Source: Marinicella meishanensis (GTDB lineage: Bacteria; Pseudomonadota; Gammaproteobacteria; Xanthomonadales; Marinicellaceae). From it: a stretch of DNA of 64,000 nt. The stretch's first letter is position 1. The number at the start of each line of letters is the position of its first letter. The notes under the pieces were generated by a model. That model was not told the DNA's origin, ran no database searches, and was given only the letters and a program-made list of their open reading frames with translations. Shown piece by piece: positions 44,577 to 56,578 of this stretch. The position numbers were made by a program, and so were the translations under genes. The stretch is taken from the NCBI RefSeq assembly GCF_019931145.1, contig NZ_JAIOUV010000002.1, positions 434,001 through 498,000 of the forward strand, given 5' to 3'.

Positions 44577-45782
44577 TCATTCGGAGGCCGCTTGGCCAGC
44601 GTCTGCCAGACCTGAAGATGCTTTGCCAGGAAACTCCTTAATGTACAGGTCTTGTTTGGTGTAGGGAATCTCAATGCCGGCTTGGTTGAATGCTTCATAC
44701 ACTTGCATGTGCAATTCATGTTTGATGCGACCACGCAACACCGGTGTGGGGATCCAGGCCAACAATTCGAAATCCAAAGAGGACGCCCCAAAAGCCCGCA
44801 TGCGCACCCGTGCAGCCGGGTTTTTCACCACATCGGGATGTGCTTTGGCCACTTTCTCAAGCACTTCACACACCTGTTTCACATCCGAACCATAAGCCGC
44901 ACCGACTTGGATGCGGATCCGGCTTTTTTCCCAGCGACCCGAACTTTCATTGATGATCTTGGCGTTGCCGATGACGTTGTTAGGGATGGTGATTTCAATG
45001 TCATCGCGGGTCAACAAACGGGTGGAACGCATGCCGACATGGGTCACCATGCCGCGCTCGCCGGAATCCAGATTGACGAAGTCGCCCACCTTATATGGGG
45101 TGTCAGCGATGATGAAGAAACCGGAAAATAAATTGGCCAAAGTGTCTTTGGCGGCAAAACCAACCGCGATGCCGATGACCCCTGCCGAGGCCAACCAAGC
45201 GGTGGGGTTGATGCCCCAAATCACCAACAAGATGTACGAACCCAAACCAATCAACAGAATCTTGCCGATCAGCTCGAACAAGGGAATGGTTTTCGGTTGA
45301 ATGAGTTCAAATTTGTCTTTCAAACTGGACAAAGACTTCAACAACAGGTGCAGGACTTTGAAGCCACGCATCATCCAGCTGAACACCAGGATGCTGGCCA
45401 GCACCCGAATCAGGTTGCTTTCCAAAGCGGGCGACAAACCCACGGTTTTCACCGCCATGCCCAAGAAGAAAAAGAATATGGTGAGGAAAAACGGCCGCCG
45501 CAGGGTTTCGATCAACTGGTCATCAACGTCGCTTTTGGTGCGTTTGGTGATTTGGGTGAGGCTTTTGCTGAAAATCGCCACCCCAATCTTGGCCACCACA
45601 TAGCCCAACACCACGACCACGACGAAGGCCAACAAGGGAATCGACTGGATTTGTTCCCAATAAGGTTGCCACGAGTCGGGTAAATAGGCCGACAAGTTGT
45701 TGATGATTTGGGTCACATCACTGACCGGTGCCGCTGCTGGGGCGGCTTCGGTGGCGGTTTGTGTGGCTTCGTTGGCTTGCAT
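44577..45782 (-). CDS. mscS: small-conductance mechanosensitive channel, MscS family
   Basis: A 401-residue inner-membrane channel. An Ala/Thr-rich N-terminus precedes hydrophobic segments (LLAFVVVVVLGYVVAKIGVA, FFLTIFFFFLGMAVKTVGL, ILVFSWMMRGF, LLIGLGSYILLVIWGI). The pore helix ASAGVIGIAVGFAAKDTLANLFSGFF and the cytoplasmic beta domain (VGDFVNLDSGERGMVTHVGMRSTRL, ITIPNNVIGNAKIIN) are classic. Such channels release solutes on hypoosmotic shock. It is a second MscS-family gene, unlike the longer broken one at 34.3-36.5 kb, and is intact. Confidence 0.93.
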   Translation of the reverse strand: MQANEATQTATEAAPAAAPVSDVTQIINNLSAYLPDSWQPYWEQIQSIPLLAFVVVVVLGYVVAKIGVAIFSKSLTQITKRTKSDVDDQLIETLRRPFFLTIFFFFLGMAVKTVGLSPALESNLIRVLASILVFSWMMRGFKVLHLLLKSLSSLKDKFELIQPKTIPLFELIGKILLIGLGSYILLVIWGINPTAWLASAGVIGIAVGFAAKDTLANLFSGFFIIADTPYKVGDFVNLDSGERGMVTHVGMRSTRLLTRDDIEITIPNNVIGNAKIINESSGRWEKSRIRIQVGAAYGSDVKQVCEVLEKVAKAHPDVVKNPAARVRMRAFGASSLDFELLAWIPTPVLRGRIKHELHMQVYEAFNQAGIEIPYTKQDLYIKEFPGKASSGLADAGQAASE

Positions 45783-45784
45783 GG

Positions 45785-46174
45785 TTAATCGACCAGTTTC
45801 AAATTGGGACGACCGCTTTTGGGCTTTTCGGCCTCATCAGTATTCGCACCTTCTTCAACCGCGTCACTTTCGACATCAAACATCATGCCTTTGCCATTTT
45901 CGCGGGCGTATACCGCTGACACCGCTTCCATTGGAATGATGATGGCATGAGACACCCCGGAAAAACGGGCATTGAAAGTGAGCAATTCTTCATCCATTTG
46001 CAAATGGCTAGTGGCGTCATGGGAGACGTTCAACACGATTTTGCCGTCTTCCACCACCCCATCTGGCACCCGAATGCCTGGATATGACGCATCCACCACG
46101 GCCAGTGGGGTCAAGCCATTGTCGCTGATCCACTGATGCAAGGCCTGGATGAAATAGGGTTTGACCGAGGTCAT
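45785..46174 (-). CDS. sspB: ClpXP protease specificity-enhancing factor SspB
   Basis: A 129-residue protein. The ATG at 46174 gives MTSVKPYFIQALHQWISDNG, the SspB fold start, with LAVVDASYPGIRVP, IVLNVSHDATSHLQMDEELL, FNARFSGVSHAIIIPMEAV and YARENGKGMMF. A flexible acidic tail ends in GRPNLKLVD, the conserved ClpX-binding peptide. SspB delivers ssrA-tagged proteins to ClpXP. sspA lies just upstream, as in other gammaproteobacteria. Confidence 0.95.
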   Translation of the reverse strand: MTSVKPYFIQALHQWISDNGLTPLAVVDASYPGIRVPDGVVEDGKIVLNVSHDATSHLQMDEELLTFNARFSGVSHAIIIPMEAVSAVYARENGKGMMFDVESDAVEEGANTDEAEKPKSGRPNLKLVD

Positions 46175-46181
46175 GTCAGGA

Positions 46182-46814
46182 TCAAAAATCAAAGCGGTAC
46201 TCGCGTTCTGACTCGGTGATGGATTTCTTGAAGGCTTTGCTTTGGAACATGCGGTGGGCATAGTTACGCAAGGCTTTGGGCAGGGCTTCCCAATCCAAAC
46301 CATAGTGCTCCAAACGCCACAAGAAGGGCACCAAATTGGTGTCCACCAAGGTCATGTCGGCATTCATGAAATAAGGATTTTGGCTGAACAACGATTCCGC
46401 CGCCACCAACTCGGCTGTTAAATCAGCCACCGCCGCTTCTTTGGCTTTGCCCACGGCCGATTCAATTTTGTTGACGTATTGGAACCAACCATTTTCCAGG
46501 CGATAAACCGTGAAACGCAAACGCGCACGGGTCATCGGATCAGGTGGCATCAACGGCGGATGTGGGTAGCGTTCATCCAAATATTCGGTGATCACATTGA
46601 CCCCATACAGGTGCATGTCACGATCCACCAAAGTCGGTACTTCCAGCGTGGGGTTGTTGGCCAACAAGTCCTCAGGCGGGTCGCTGCGGTCCACAGAAAT
46701 GATTTTGCAGTTGATGCTTTTGGTGGCCAACAGGAACCGAATCCGGTGGGAGTCAAAAGCTTCAGTTTCTGAATAAATGGTTATAACTGATCGTCCACGT
46801 TCAATAATTGACAC
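46182..46814 (-). CDS. sspA: stringent starvation protein A (GST-fold)
   Basis: A 210-residue GST-like protein starting at GTG 46814 after AAGGAG. Thioredoxin-like domain: ITIYSETEAFDSHRIRFLLA, NPTLEVPTLVDRDMHLYGVNVITEYLDERYPHPPLMPPDP. Helical domain: ADMTLVDTNLVPFLWRLEHYGLD. SspA binds RNA polymerase in E. coli and aids stationary-phase and acid responses. It forms an operon with sspB seven bases downstream. Confidence 0.95.
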   Translation of the reverse strand: MSIIERGRSVITIYSETEAFDSHRIRFLLATKSINCKIISVDRSDPPEDLLANNPTLEVPTLVDRDMHLYGVNVITEYLDERYPHPPLMPPDPMTRARLRFTVYRLENGWFQYVNKIESAVGKAKEAAVADLTAELVAAESLFSQNPYFMNADMTLVDTNLVPFLWRLEHYGLDWEALPKALRNYAHRMFQSKAFKKSITESEREYRFDF

Positions 46815-46927
46815 CTGGCATTCTCCTTATTTATCATGTTAAAAAGGGTTTTTGCAGAACCCATCCGCAAAAACCCTTCATGTTATCAAATTTTGACCTT
46901 TTTGTTAAGGCGTTCAATCGAGTCCCT

Positions 46928-47671
46928 TCAGTGTATGTCCCTGAAATAGTTCACTTTTAACAAATACGCCAGGAAGGTGAAGACCACCACAAACAACAGC
47001 ACCCATGGCGCCAATGACATGCGAATCAATTGTGCTGGCTCCGAAGAGTAGTCCAGGAAATTGACCAAGTCAGTGACCATCGCTTTGTATTCCTGCTCGG
47101 TCATGGTGCCAGGCTCAAGCTGCTCAAAACTGTTGAAGGTTTTGGTTTCATTGCCTTCGGCATCGGTGTGGACATCAAAGTTGGCTTGGCGAATGCCTTG
47201 GAATTCCCACAAGATGTGTGGCATGGAGGCATTTTCAAAAGTCAGGTTGTTCCAACCGGTGGGTCGACTGGGATCCACGTAATAGTTGATCAAGAAGTTG
47301 TACAACCAGTCCAAACCGCGGGCCTTGGCAATCACCGTCAAATCCGGTGGCGCCTTACCAAACCAGGTTTCGGCATCTTCGGCAGCCATGGCAATGGTCA
47401 TTTTGTCGGTGAATTTGGCATCGGTCAGCACCAAGCCATTCATCATTTCATCTTCGGTCAAACCCAAATCCTCGGCCACGCGGTTGTAGCGTTGCCATTC
47501 CATGGAGTGACACCCCATGCAGTAGTTCATGTAGGTTTTGGCCCCTTTGCGCAGAGAGTCGGTGGAGCGGATGTTGGTTTGCACGTGCTCACCAATGTAG
47601 GCATCACCGGCCGCTGATGCGAAACCAGAAAACAGCAACAAACCCAAGGTCATTACAATCATATTTTTCAT
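46928..47671 (-). CDS. petC: ubiquinol-cytochrome c reductase, cytochrome c1
   Basis: A 247-residue protein with a signal peptide (MIVMTLGLLLFSGFASA), the heme motif CMGCH in KTYMNYCMGCHSMEWQRYNR, and a C-terminal membrane anchor (WVLLFVVVFTFLAYLLK). Methionine ligand candidates lie in NASMPHILWEFQG. It accepts electrons from the Rieske protein and passes them to cytochrome c. Its ATG overlaps the petB stop (TGATG). Confidence 0.96.
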   Translation of the reverse strand: MKNMIVMTLGLLLFSGFASAAGDAYIGEHVQTNIRSTDSLRKGAKTYMNYCMGCHSMEWQRYNRVAEDLGLTEDEMMNGLVLTDAKFTDKMTIAMAAEDAETWFGKAPPDLTVIAKARGLDWLYNFLINYYVDPSRPTGWNNLTFENASMPHILWEFQGIRQANFDVHTDAEGNETKTFNSFEQLEPGTMTEQEYKAMVTDLVNFLDYSSEPAQLIRMSLAPWVLLFVVVFTFLAYLLKVNYFRDIH

Positions 47672-48918
47672 CAGTGATCCCCTATTCTCTCTGGAACTTC
47701 GTGGTATTTTTCATTGCGACTGTAGAAATACAGCCAAATGAAATAGAAGAAATAAAAGCCCGTCAGCACTTGGGCAATGCGCGTCAAGGTGACACTACCG
47801 GCTTGCATTCCCAGCCAACCCAAGACCACAAATGTGATGGTGAACAGGCCCAACATCAATTTGAACGGCCAGCGGCGGTAACGAATGGATTTGACTGGTG
47901 ACCGATCCAACCAAGGCAGGAAGAACAAGACCACGATGGCCAACAACATGATCAAGGCCCCCATTTGCATGTCAGGCACGGCCCGCAACATGGCATAAAA
48001 CGGGGTGAAATACCACACCGGCTTGATGTGCAGTGGGGTCACTGCTGGATCAGCGGGTACGTAGTTGTCGTGTTCCAGGAACAGACCACCCATGTCCGGT
48101 TTAACGAACACGATGAACAGGAACACCAATAAGAACATGCCCACACCAAAGATGTCTTTGACGGTGTAGTAAGGGTGGAACGGAATGCCGTCCAACGGCT
48201 TGCCGTTTTCGTCTTTGTGTTTTTTGATGTCGATGCCTTCAGGGTTGTTAGAACCGACGGTGTGCAAGGCCGCGATGTGCAACACCACCAAGGCCACAAT
48301 GGCCAATGGCAAGGCCACCACATGCAGCGCAAAGAAACGGTTCAAAGTGGCGTCTGAAATCAAGTAGTCACCGCGCACCCATTCAACCAGCGCGTCACCG
48401 ACAAACGGCACCGCACCAAACAATTGGGTGATCACTTTGGCACCCCAGTAAGACATGTTACCCCAAGGCAACACATAGCCCAGAAAGGCTTCGGCCATCA
48501 AGGCCAGGTAAATCACCATGCCGAAGACCCAGACCAACTCACGCGGTTTTTTGTATGAGCCATACAACAAGCCACGGAACATGTGGAAGTAAACCACAAT
48601 GAAGAAAGCCGAAGCACCGGTGGTGTGCAGGTAACGGATCAACCAGCCCCAGGGCACATCGCGCATGATGTATTCAACCATGCCAAAGGCTTTTTCGGCA
48701 TCGGGTTTGTAATGCATGGTAAGCCAAATCCCGGTGAGGATTTGGTTGACCAACACCAACAAGGCCAAAGATCCAAAGAAATACCAAAAGTTAAAATTTT
48801 TCGGTGCGTAGTATTCTGACAAATGGTCTTTGTAGAATTGCGTGACCGGTAAACGGTCATTCAACCAGCCCATGAAGCCGGATGCAGATTTACTGCTTGA
48901 ACTTGCTATTTTTCCCAT
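47671..48918 (-). CDS. petB: ubiquinol-cytochrome c reductase, cytochrome b
   Basis: A 415-residue membrane protein with eight or more hydrophobic segments. Heme-ligand histidines lie in RYLHTTGASAFFIVVYFHMFRG and FALHVVALPLAIVALVVLHI. The Qo-site PEWY-like motif is replaced by the related PVWYFTPFYAMLRA, and GYVLPWGNMSYWGA is typical. The start overlaps the petA stop (TAATG). It is the quinol-oxidising core of complex III. Confidence 0.96.
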   Translation of the reverse strand: MGKIASSSSKSASGFMGWLNDRLPVTQFYKDHLSEYYAPKNFNFWYFFGSLALLVLVNQILTGIWLTMHYKPDAEKAFGMVEYIMRDVPWGWLIRYLHTTGASAFFIVVYFHMFRGLLYGSYKKPRELVWVFGMVIYLALMAEAFLGYVLPWGNMSYWGAKVITQLFGAVPFVGDALVEWVRGDYLISDATLNRFFALHVVALPLAIVALVVLHIAALHTVGSNNPEGIDIKKHKDENGKPLDGIPFHPYYTVKDIFGVGMFLLVFLFIVFVKPDMGGLFLEHDNYVPADPAVTPLHIKPVWYFTPFYAMLRAVPDMQMGALIMLLAIVVLFFLPWLDRSPVKSIRYRRWPFKLMLGLFTITFVVLGWLGMQAGSVTLTRIAQVLTGFYFFYFIWLYFYSRNEKYHEVPERIGDH

Positions 48919-49505
48919 TATGCTTGCTCCCCATCGGTGCCGATCTCGATGGTGTTTTCATCTAAGAAAGTGTATGGCGGAATGTCGAGGTTGCGACTGG
49001 CTGGTGAGCCAGCGAAAACCCGACCTGAAATGTCAAAACGAGAATTGTGACAGGGGCAGAAGAAACCGCCTTTCCAATTCTCATCGAATGATTGCGGCAC
49101 CAAATCTGGATAGTATTTTGGCGAACAACCCAAGTGCGTACAAATACCCACCACCACCAAAAAGTTTTTCTTTCTGGCGCGGTAGATGTCCTCAATGTAG
49201 TCGGGTTGCATGCTGGATTCTGAATTGGGATCTTTCAATTGGTCATTCAATGATTCCAACACAGCGGTTTGTCGCTCGGTGCGGTTGACCAAAAACACCG
49301 GCTGTCCACGCCACAAAACATTCAACATTTGACCGGGTTCCACTTTGGAAATGTCGGTCTTAACCGGGCCACCGGCGGCTTTGGCACGCTCTGATGGCAG
49401 CCAAGATTTGAGGAAAGGAACGGCCGCGAACCCAGCACCAACGACGCCCACAGCGCCCGTACTGAGCAACAAAGTGCGACGACTTTTGTTGACATCTTCA
49501 GTCAT
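48918..49505 (-). CDS. petA: ubiquinol-cytochrome c reductase, Rieske iron-sulfur subunit
   Basis: A 195-residue protein. The ATG at 49505 follows AGGGG. The N-terminus has a Tat-like SRRTLLLSTGAVGVVGAGF that also serves as membrane anchor. The cluster motifs are CTHLGC and CPCHNS, and the Pro loop is AGSPASRNLDIPPY. It is first gene of petABC. It moves electrons from quinol to cytochrome c1. Confidence 0.96.
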   Translation of the reverse strand: MTEDVNKSRRTLLLSTGAVGVVGAGFAAVPFLKSWLPSERAKAAGGPVKTDISKVEPGQMLNVLWRGQPVFLVNRTERQTAVLESLNDQLKDPNSESSMQPDYIEDIYRARKKNFLVVVGICTHLGCSPKYYPDLVPQSFDENWKGGFFCPCHNSRFDISGRVFAGSPASRNLDIPPYTFLDENTIEIGTDGEQA

Positions 49506-49853
49506 TGAATTAACCCCTAATGAATCAAATCTTGTGGGCAAAAATCGCACACAAGGTGTATCAAATTATAAATCCGCGCAATTTTACAAGATTTTAATGT
49601 TTTTTCATAGCCAAGCAGTCATTTAATCGGAATTTTCAGCCGCCCTTTGGGTCCAAACTCAACGGTCACACAAGCCGTGATCGTGGCTGCCTGGATGCGC
49701 CAACTTGGGCCACTGATTGTGACCATTGACCACTGCAAGCCAGGTCACGATTGGTTACAATGGCACACAGGCAACGCGGTTGGGTCATGGGCCGCGCCAG
49801 CCGCTGTAAAGACATGCCACAAGCCCTTAACACGAACCAAGCCAAGCCAATTC
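49506..49853. other. intergenic region between petA and the DegS-like gene
   Basis: About 350 bases without a credible gene. A TATAAT on the minus strand at 49565-49570 may serve the pet operon. The upstream extension of the protease frame (from 49647) shows no protein-like sequence. Confidence 0.5.
49565..49570 (-). promoter_or_regulatory. possible -10 element for petABC
   Basis: A perfect TATAAT on the minus strand, 60 bases before the petA start. No convincing -35 lies at 16-18 bp, so this is tentative. Confidence 0.35.
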
Positions 49854-50951
49854 ATGAAGTCATACCTGCTATTCATCCTCAAATACGTCACCATAGGCCT
49901 GGCGGCCGGCTTTCTGTACCTGATGATCAGTGACAAGTTTTTCGCTGAGGATCCACCGGTCGAACAACCCCAACTGCTGTTCTCATATGCTCCGGCGGTG
50001 AATAAAATTTCCCCCTCGGTGGTCAGCATCTACACCCAAAGCAACCAACGGGTGCCCGCCAACTCGCCGGGCATATCACCCCGCGCACCCTATTTGACCC
50101 GCAGTTATTTGGGTTCTGGCGTGATCGTCACCGACCAAGGACACATCGTCACCAACAAACACGTGATTGATGACGCCACCCGGGTGGTGGTTTACCTGTG
50201 GGACAACCAAACTTTTGATGCCAGTTTCGTGGGCCAGGATCCTTTGACCGACTTGGCGGTGATCAAGATCAACGCCGCCAATGTCACCGCGGCTGAATTT
50301 GCCGACAGCGATCGGGTCAACACCGGCGATGTGGTACTGGCTGTGGGCAACCCCTTCGGCTTGAATCAAAGTGCTTCATTGGGCATCGTCAGTGCCACCG
50401 GCCGCCAAGGCTTGACCGAAAACCCCTTGAGCACCGAAAAACAGTTGGAAAATTTCATCCAAACCGATGCCGCCATCAACCAAGGTAATTCCGGCGGCCC
50501 CCTGATCAATCCCCTGGGTCAAGTGGTCGGCATCAGCACCGCCAGCTATGGCCAATATGGGGCAGAGGGCATTAACTTTGCCACCCCTTCCAACACCGCC
50601 GTGCAAGTCATCAACCAATTGATCCAGCATGGCCAAGTGCTGCGCGGCTGGCTGGGGATCCAATTCATCAATCCTTATGGCCACGCGGTCTACGGCATCC
50701 CCAAACCAGCCATTGGCATCATGGTTTCCAATGTGTTGCCCAACAGCGCGGCCGAACAAGCCGGCATCAAGTCCAAGGATGTGGTCACCCACTTGGGAAA
50801 CCGGGTGATCAACTCTTTCGACCAATACCGCCAAGCCCTGTTCTCTTACACCGTGGGCGAACTGGTCACGGTCAAAGGTTACAACGACGAAGGTTCCTTC
50901 GAAAAAACCATGACCATTGAGCCCAGACCCAACCAGGAAGACAACCCTTGA
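49854..50951 (+). CDS. degS: DegS-like HtrA serine protease, membrane anchored
   Basis: A 365-residue protease. The ATG at 49854 begins MKSYLLFILKYVTIGLAAGF, a single membrane anchor. Trypsin-fold catalytic residues: His in VTNKHVID near 103, Asp in PLTDLAVIK near 132, Ser in GNSGGPL near 213. One PDZ domain follows (GIMVSNVLPNSAAEQAGIKSKDVV). Anchor plus single PDZ is the DegS layout, whose E. coli member senses misfolded porins and cleaves RseA. No rseA is nearby. The symbol is by architecture. Confidence 0.88.
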   Translation: MKSYLLFILKYVTIGLAAGFLYLMISDKFFAEDPPVEQPQLLFSYAPAVNKISPSVVSIYTQSNQRVPANSPGISPRAPYLTRSYLGSGVIVTDQGHIVTNKHVIDDATRVVVYLWDNQTFDASFVGQDPLTDLAVIKINAANVTAAEFADSDRVNTGDVVLAVGNPFGLNQSASLGIVSATGRQGLTENPLSTEKQLENFIQTDAAINQGNSGGPLINPLGQVVGISTASYGQYGAEGINFATPSNTAVQVINQLIQHGQVLRGWLGIQFINPYGHAVYGIPKPAIGIMVSNVLPNSAAEQAGIKSKDVVTHLGNRVINSFDQYRQALFSYTVGELVTVKGYNDEGSFEKTMTIEPRPNQEDNP

Positions 50952-51110
50952 TTGGGTTGTCAACCGATTCATGGCACCGCTGACTGGCAACAATCAAATT
51001 AAAGAAATGGTTCACATTTCAATGAGATCGGGATGGTTTTGTGGCTCGAGTTTGGTTAAAATTCAAATGGGAATTCTTGTACAGATCGGTCAGATCGATC
51101 CAATCGAATC

Positions 51111-53279
51111 ATGTTTAAGTCAATGAACATTCGCACCATCGGCTGGTGCCTGATGCTGCTGTCAGCGGCCTGGGCAGAGGCCAGAGAACGGCCCAAGGTT
51201 GGTTTGGCCTTGTCCGGTGGCGGTGCCCGTGGCATGGCCCATGTCGGGGTGCTCAAAGCGCTGGAAGAAAAAAACATCCCCATTGATTACATTGCCGGTA
51301 CCTCGATGGGCAGCATTGTGGGTGGTTTGTATGCCACCGGCATGAGCCCGGAAGATTTGGAATGGGCCATCCGCTCAGTCGACTGGGATGACGCCTTGAA
51401 CCCCTCGGCCAAACGACAACTGAAAGACTACCGCCAAAAACAAGAAGAGAAAGACTATTTTGCCGATTTGGAAATTGGCATCTCCCGCGAAGGGGCAAAA
51501 TCAGGCACTGGCTTGGTCGGCGACCACAAAGTGATGCTTGAATTACAACGCCTGGTGGGTTCCTTCAATGAACAGGACTTTGATCAATTCCCGATCCCTT
51601 TTCGGGCCGTAACCACCGATCTCAATGAAGGCGAGCCCTATGTCATCGACCACGGCGATTTGGCCATGGCCATGCGCGCATCCATGGCGGTGCCACTGGT
51701 GTTCGGCCCGGTCAAACACCACGACCGCATGTTGGTTGATGGGGGCATGCTGAACAATTTGCCAGTGGACGTGGTCAAAGCCATGGGGGCCGACATCGTC
51801 ATCGCGGTGAACATCTCCTCACCATTGGCCCGGGTCGATGAACAATCATCGGTGTTGGCTGTCACATACCAAAGCATTGATGTGGCCTTGGTGCAAAACA
51901 CCAAAGCGTCCTTAAAACTGGCCGACATCGTGATCCAGCCGCCACTGGAGGGCATCGATGCCTCGATGTTTGATCGGGCGGCCGACATGATCAATGACGG
52001 CTATTTGACCACCTACCAAAAATCGGTGGAATTGGCGCCTTTGAGCCTGAGTCCCAAAGCGTATGTGACCCACCTGGAAAGCCGCAATTTCCTGCCACGC
52101 GAAATCCCCAGCCGCATTCGCTTTGTTGAATTCACCGGCAACAAGCGCACCTCAACCGAACGCCTGATGTCGCATGCTGCCAGGTTGATCGGCCAGGAAT
52201 TCAAAGCCCAGTTGGTGCAAGAATTCGTCGACCAGACGGTGGCTGAAGAAGAAGACATCCAGGTGATGACCTACCACGTCGATGAAAATGCCGAAAGCGG
52301 TCGTGGCATCGTCTTCAAAGTGCAGGAAAAACGCTGGGGGCCTGATTACTTGAAATTCGGCTTGAAGGTACAGGATGATTTCGATTCCAACACCCGCATC
52401 TCATTGTTGGTGCGCCACCACCGGTACAACATCAACCGCAAAGGCGGGCGTTGGGTCAATGACTTGAGCATCGGTTCGGTGCTGGCTTGGCAATCCGAAC
52501 TGTACCAACCACTGGATTTTGACAACCGCTTTTTTGCTACCGCTAACATCGACACCATCAAAGACACCCGGCGTTTTTATCAGGGCATCGACGCCACCGG
52601 TGAATACGACATCAAAAAGTTTGGTTTTGGTCTGAACCTTGGCTACAACCCCAACATCAACAGCGAACTGCGCGCCGGCATTTGGTACAAAGACGAAAGC
52701 GTGGTGCCGGTGATCAATGACGTTGATTTTGACACCGCCATCAACCGCACCGTGGGCCTGAAAGTGAATTACGGTTACGACACCCTGGAAAAGGCCGTTG
52801 GCGCCAGACATGGCTATGACATCAAAACCGAATTGGGGCTGTTTGATCGGGTGCAATACCTCAGCTTTGACGGCTACCGCCGCTTCCCCATGTTTGACAA
52901 ATCGGCCGCCCATGTGCGGGTCAAATTCGACTTCACCGACCTGGTCGACGAAGAAGAGTTTTTCAAAGCCTATGGTGGCATCGATGATTTTGCCGGCTAC
53001 CCGACCCATTCTTTGTTGGGTTTGAATGCCTTTCTGCTGGAATTGGGCTGGTACACGCCCTTGAGCTCCATAGACCTGCCCATCATCGGGGTGCCCGACC
53101 TGGCCTTCAAAACCCACTGGGGCAATGTCTGGCAGCGCAACATCAAAATCGACGAGATGATCTATGGCATGTCTGCCGGGATTTCATTCGACGTGCAAGA
53201 CACCGTGATGTTTTTGGGCACCGGCTACAGCCATGACGGCGAAGCCCGCTTCTACCTGCGCTTGGGCACCGGGTTCTGA
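51111..53279 (+). CDS. patatin-like phospholipase autotransporter (PlpD-like, type Vd)
   Basis: A 722-residue protein. Signal peptide (MNIRTIGWCLMLLSAAWA) is followed by a patatin domain: VGLALSGGGARGMAHVGVLKAL (oxyanion), nucleophile GTSMGS near 63, and DGGMLNNLPVD near 211 with the catalytic Asp. A POTRA-like segment (RIRFVEFTGNKRTSTERLM, near 340-415) leads to a 16-strand-type beta barrel ending LRLGTGF. This is the type Vd layout, an outer-membrane enzyme that exposes or releases a lipase. The start may be 51111 or 51123. Confidence 0.9.
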   Translation: MFKSMNIRTIGWCLMLLSAAWAEARERPKVGLALSGGGARGMAHVGVLKALEEKNIPIDYIAGTSMGSIVGGLYATGMSPEDLEWAIRSVDWDDALNPSAKRQLKDYRQKQEEKDYFADLEIGISREGAKSGTGLVGDHKVMLELQRLVGSFNEQDFDQFPIPFRAVTTDLNEGEPYVIDHGDLAMAMRASMAVPLVFGPVKHHDRMLVDGGMLNNLPVDVVKAMGADIVIAVNISSPLARVDEQSSVLAVTYQSIDVALVQNTKASLKLADIVIQPPLEGIDASMFDRAADMINDGYLTTYQKSVELAPLSLSPKAYVTHLESRNFLPREIPSRIRFVEFTGNKRTSTERLMSHAARLIGQEFKAQLVQEFVDQTVAEEEDIQVMTYHVDENAESGRGIVFKVQEKRWGPDYLKFGLKVQDDFDSNTRISLLVRHHRYNINRKGGRWVNDLSIGSVLAWQSELYQPLDFDNRFFATANIDTIKDTRRFYQGIDATGEYDIKKFGFGLNLGYNPNINSELRAGIWYKDESVVPVINDVDFDTAINRTVGLKVNYGYDTLEKAVGARHGYDIKTELGLFDRVQYLSFDGYRRFPMFDKSAAHVRVKFDFTDLVDEEEFFKAYGGIDDFAGYPTHSLLGLNAFLLELGWYTPLSSIDLPIIGVPDLAFKTHWGNVWQRNIKIDEMIYGMSAGISFDVQDTVMFLGTGYSHDGEARFYLRLGTGF

Positions 53280-53369
53280 AGCCCCAACAAGACCCTAACG
53301 TTTTCTTGCTGATTTCTGAATGTTTGGCTTGTTACCATGAGCCGGAACAACCTGAAATGAGAACCCAAC

Positions 53370-53762
53370 ATGAAAACATGCCAGCCCCTGACCCAGGGTG
53401 CCACATGGGCTTGCGGCCTGCTGTGGGCAGCCTTGGCCAACGCCCAGGAAGCGCCACAGACCATGAACTTGACGCCCGTTTTGGATGGTCACGCCTATCA
53501 ACTCAATGGTGATGTGATGATCGACTTTGCCAACCAAATCATCCACTTCAACAGCGACATGACCGAATGCCTGCAAGCCAATGGTCAGCCACCTTTGGAC
53601 ACTTTGGATTGGGCGGCGGCCACCAATTTGCAATTCATCGGTTTACAGCGCTTCAGCTTCAACACCAGCCACAACAACCTCTATTTGAGCAGCGAGACGG
53701 CGGACGTTTTGTGTGACAACGCGGTGTACGTGGATACCTTGTTTGCCAATGGCTTTGACTGA
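53370..53762 (+). CDS. small secreted protein with C-terminal LFANGFD tail
   Basis: A 130-residue protein, probably exported; hydrophobic ATWACGLLWAALANA follows a polar start. The mature part (NLTPVLDGHAYQLNGDVMID, FIGLQRFSFNTSHNNLYLSS) is beta-like with no family I know; a Cys pair could form a disulfide. It ends AVYVDTLFANGFD. The tail resembles those at 26 kb and 31 kb. The codons of the last two residues and the stop are the first bases of a 15-bp tandem repeat. Confidence 0.6.
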   Translation: MKTCQPLTQGATWACGLLWAALANAQEAPQTMNLTPVLDGHAYQLNGDVMIDFANQIIHFNSDMTECLQANGQPPLDTLDWAAATNLQFIGLQRFSFNTSHNNLYLSSETADVLCDNAVYVDTLFANGFD

Positions 53763-53798
53763 CTGCGCTTTGACTGACTGGGATATGACTGAATGCGC
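53754..53798. repeat. 15-bp tandem repeat, three units
   Basis: TTTGACTGACTGCGC (53754), TTTGACTGACTGGGA (53769) and TATGACTGAATGCGC (53784). The first unit carries the final Phe-Asp-stop of the preceding gene, so each unit re-encodes F/Y-D-stop in the same frame. Confidence 0.75.
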
Positions 53799-53821
53799 AA
53801 CGGGCCATGCAGCCCACTGAC

Positions 53822-56439
<2,618 letters not shown>

Positions 56440-56563
56440 GGGTTTGGGTGACGTTCCAAAGATTGAAGACTGAATGATACAAAAACCATCGACTAACTGC
56501 AAGGCAAAGCCCTGACCGAATTACCGGGTGGATGACGCCAGCCAAGCCCGTTTGGCCCGACAA

Positions 56564-56572
56564 TGGTATACT
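56564..56572 (+). promoter_or_regulatory. extended -10 promoter for the candidate sRNA
   Basis: TGGTATACT: a TG one base before TATACT. No good -35 at 17 bp, which is usual for extended -10 promoters. Confidence 0.45.
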
Positions 56573-56578
56573 CAAGCG

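Noticed and set aside
43661-44641. Open frame of 326 codons on the plus strand
   Set aside because: Antisense to the hrpA helicase core.
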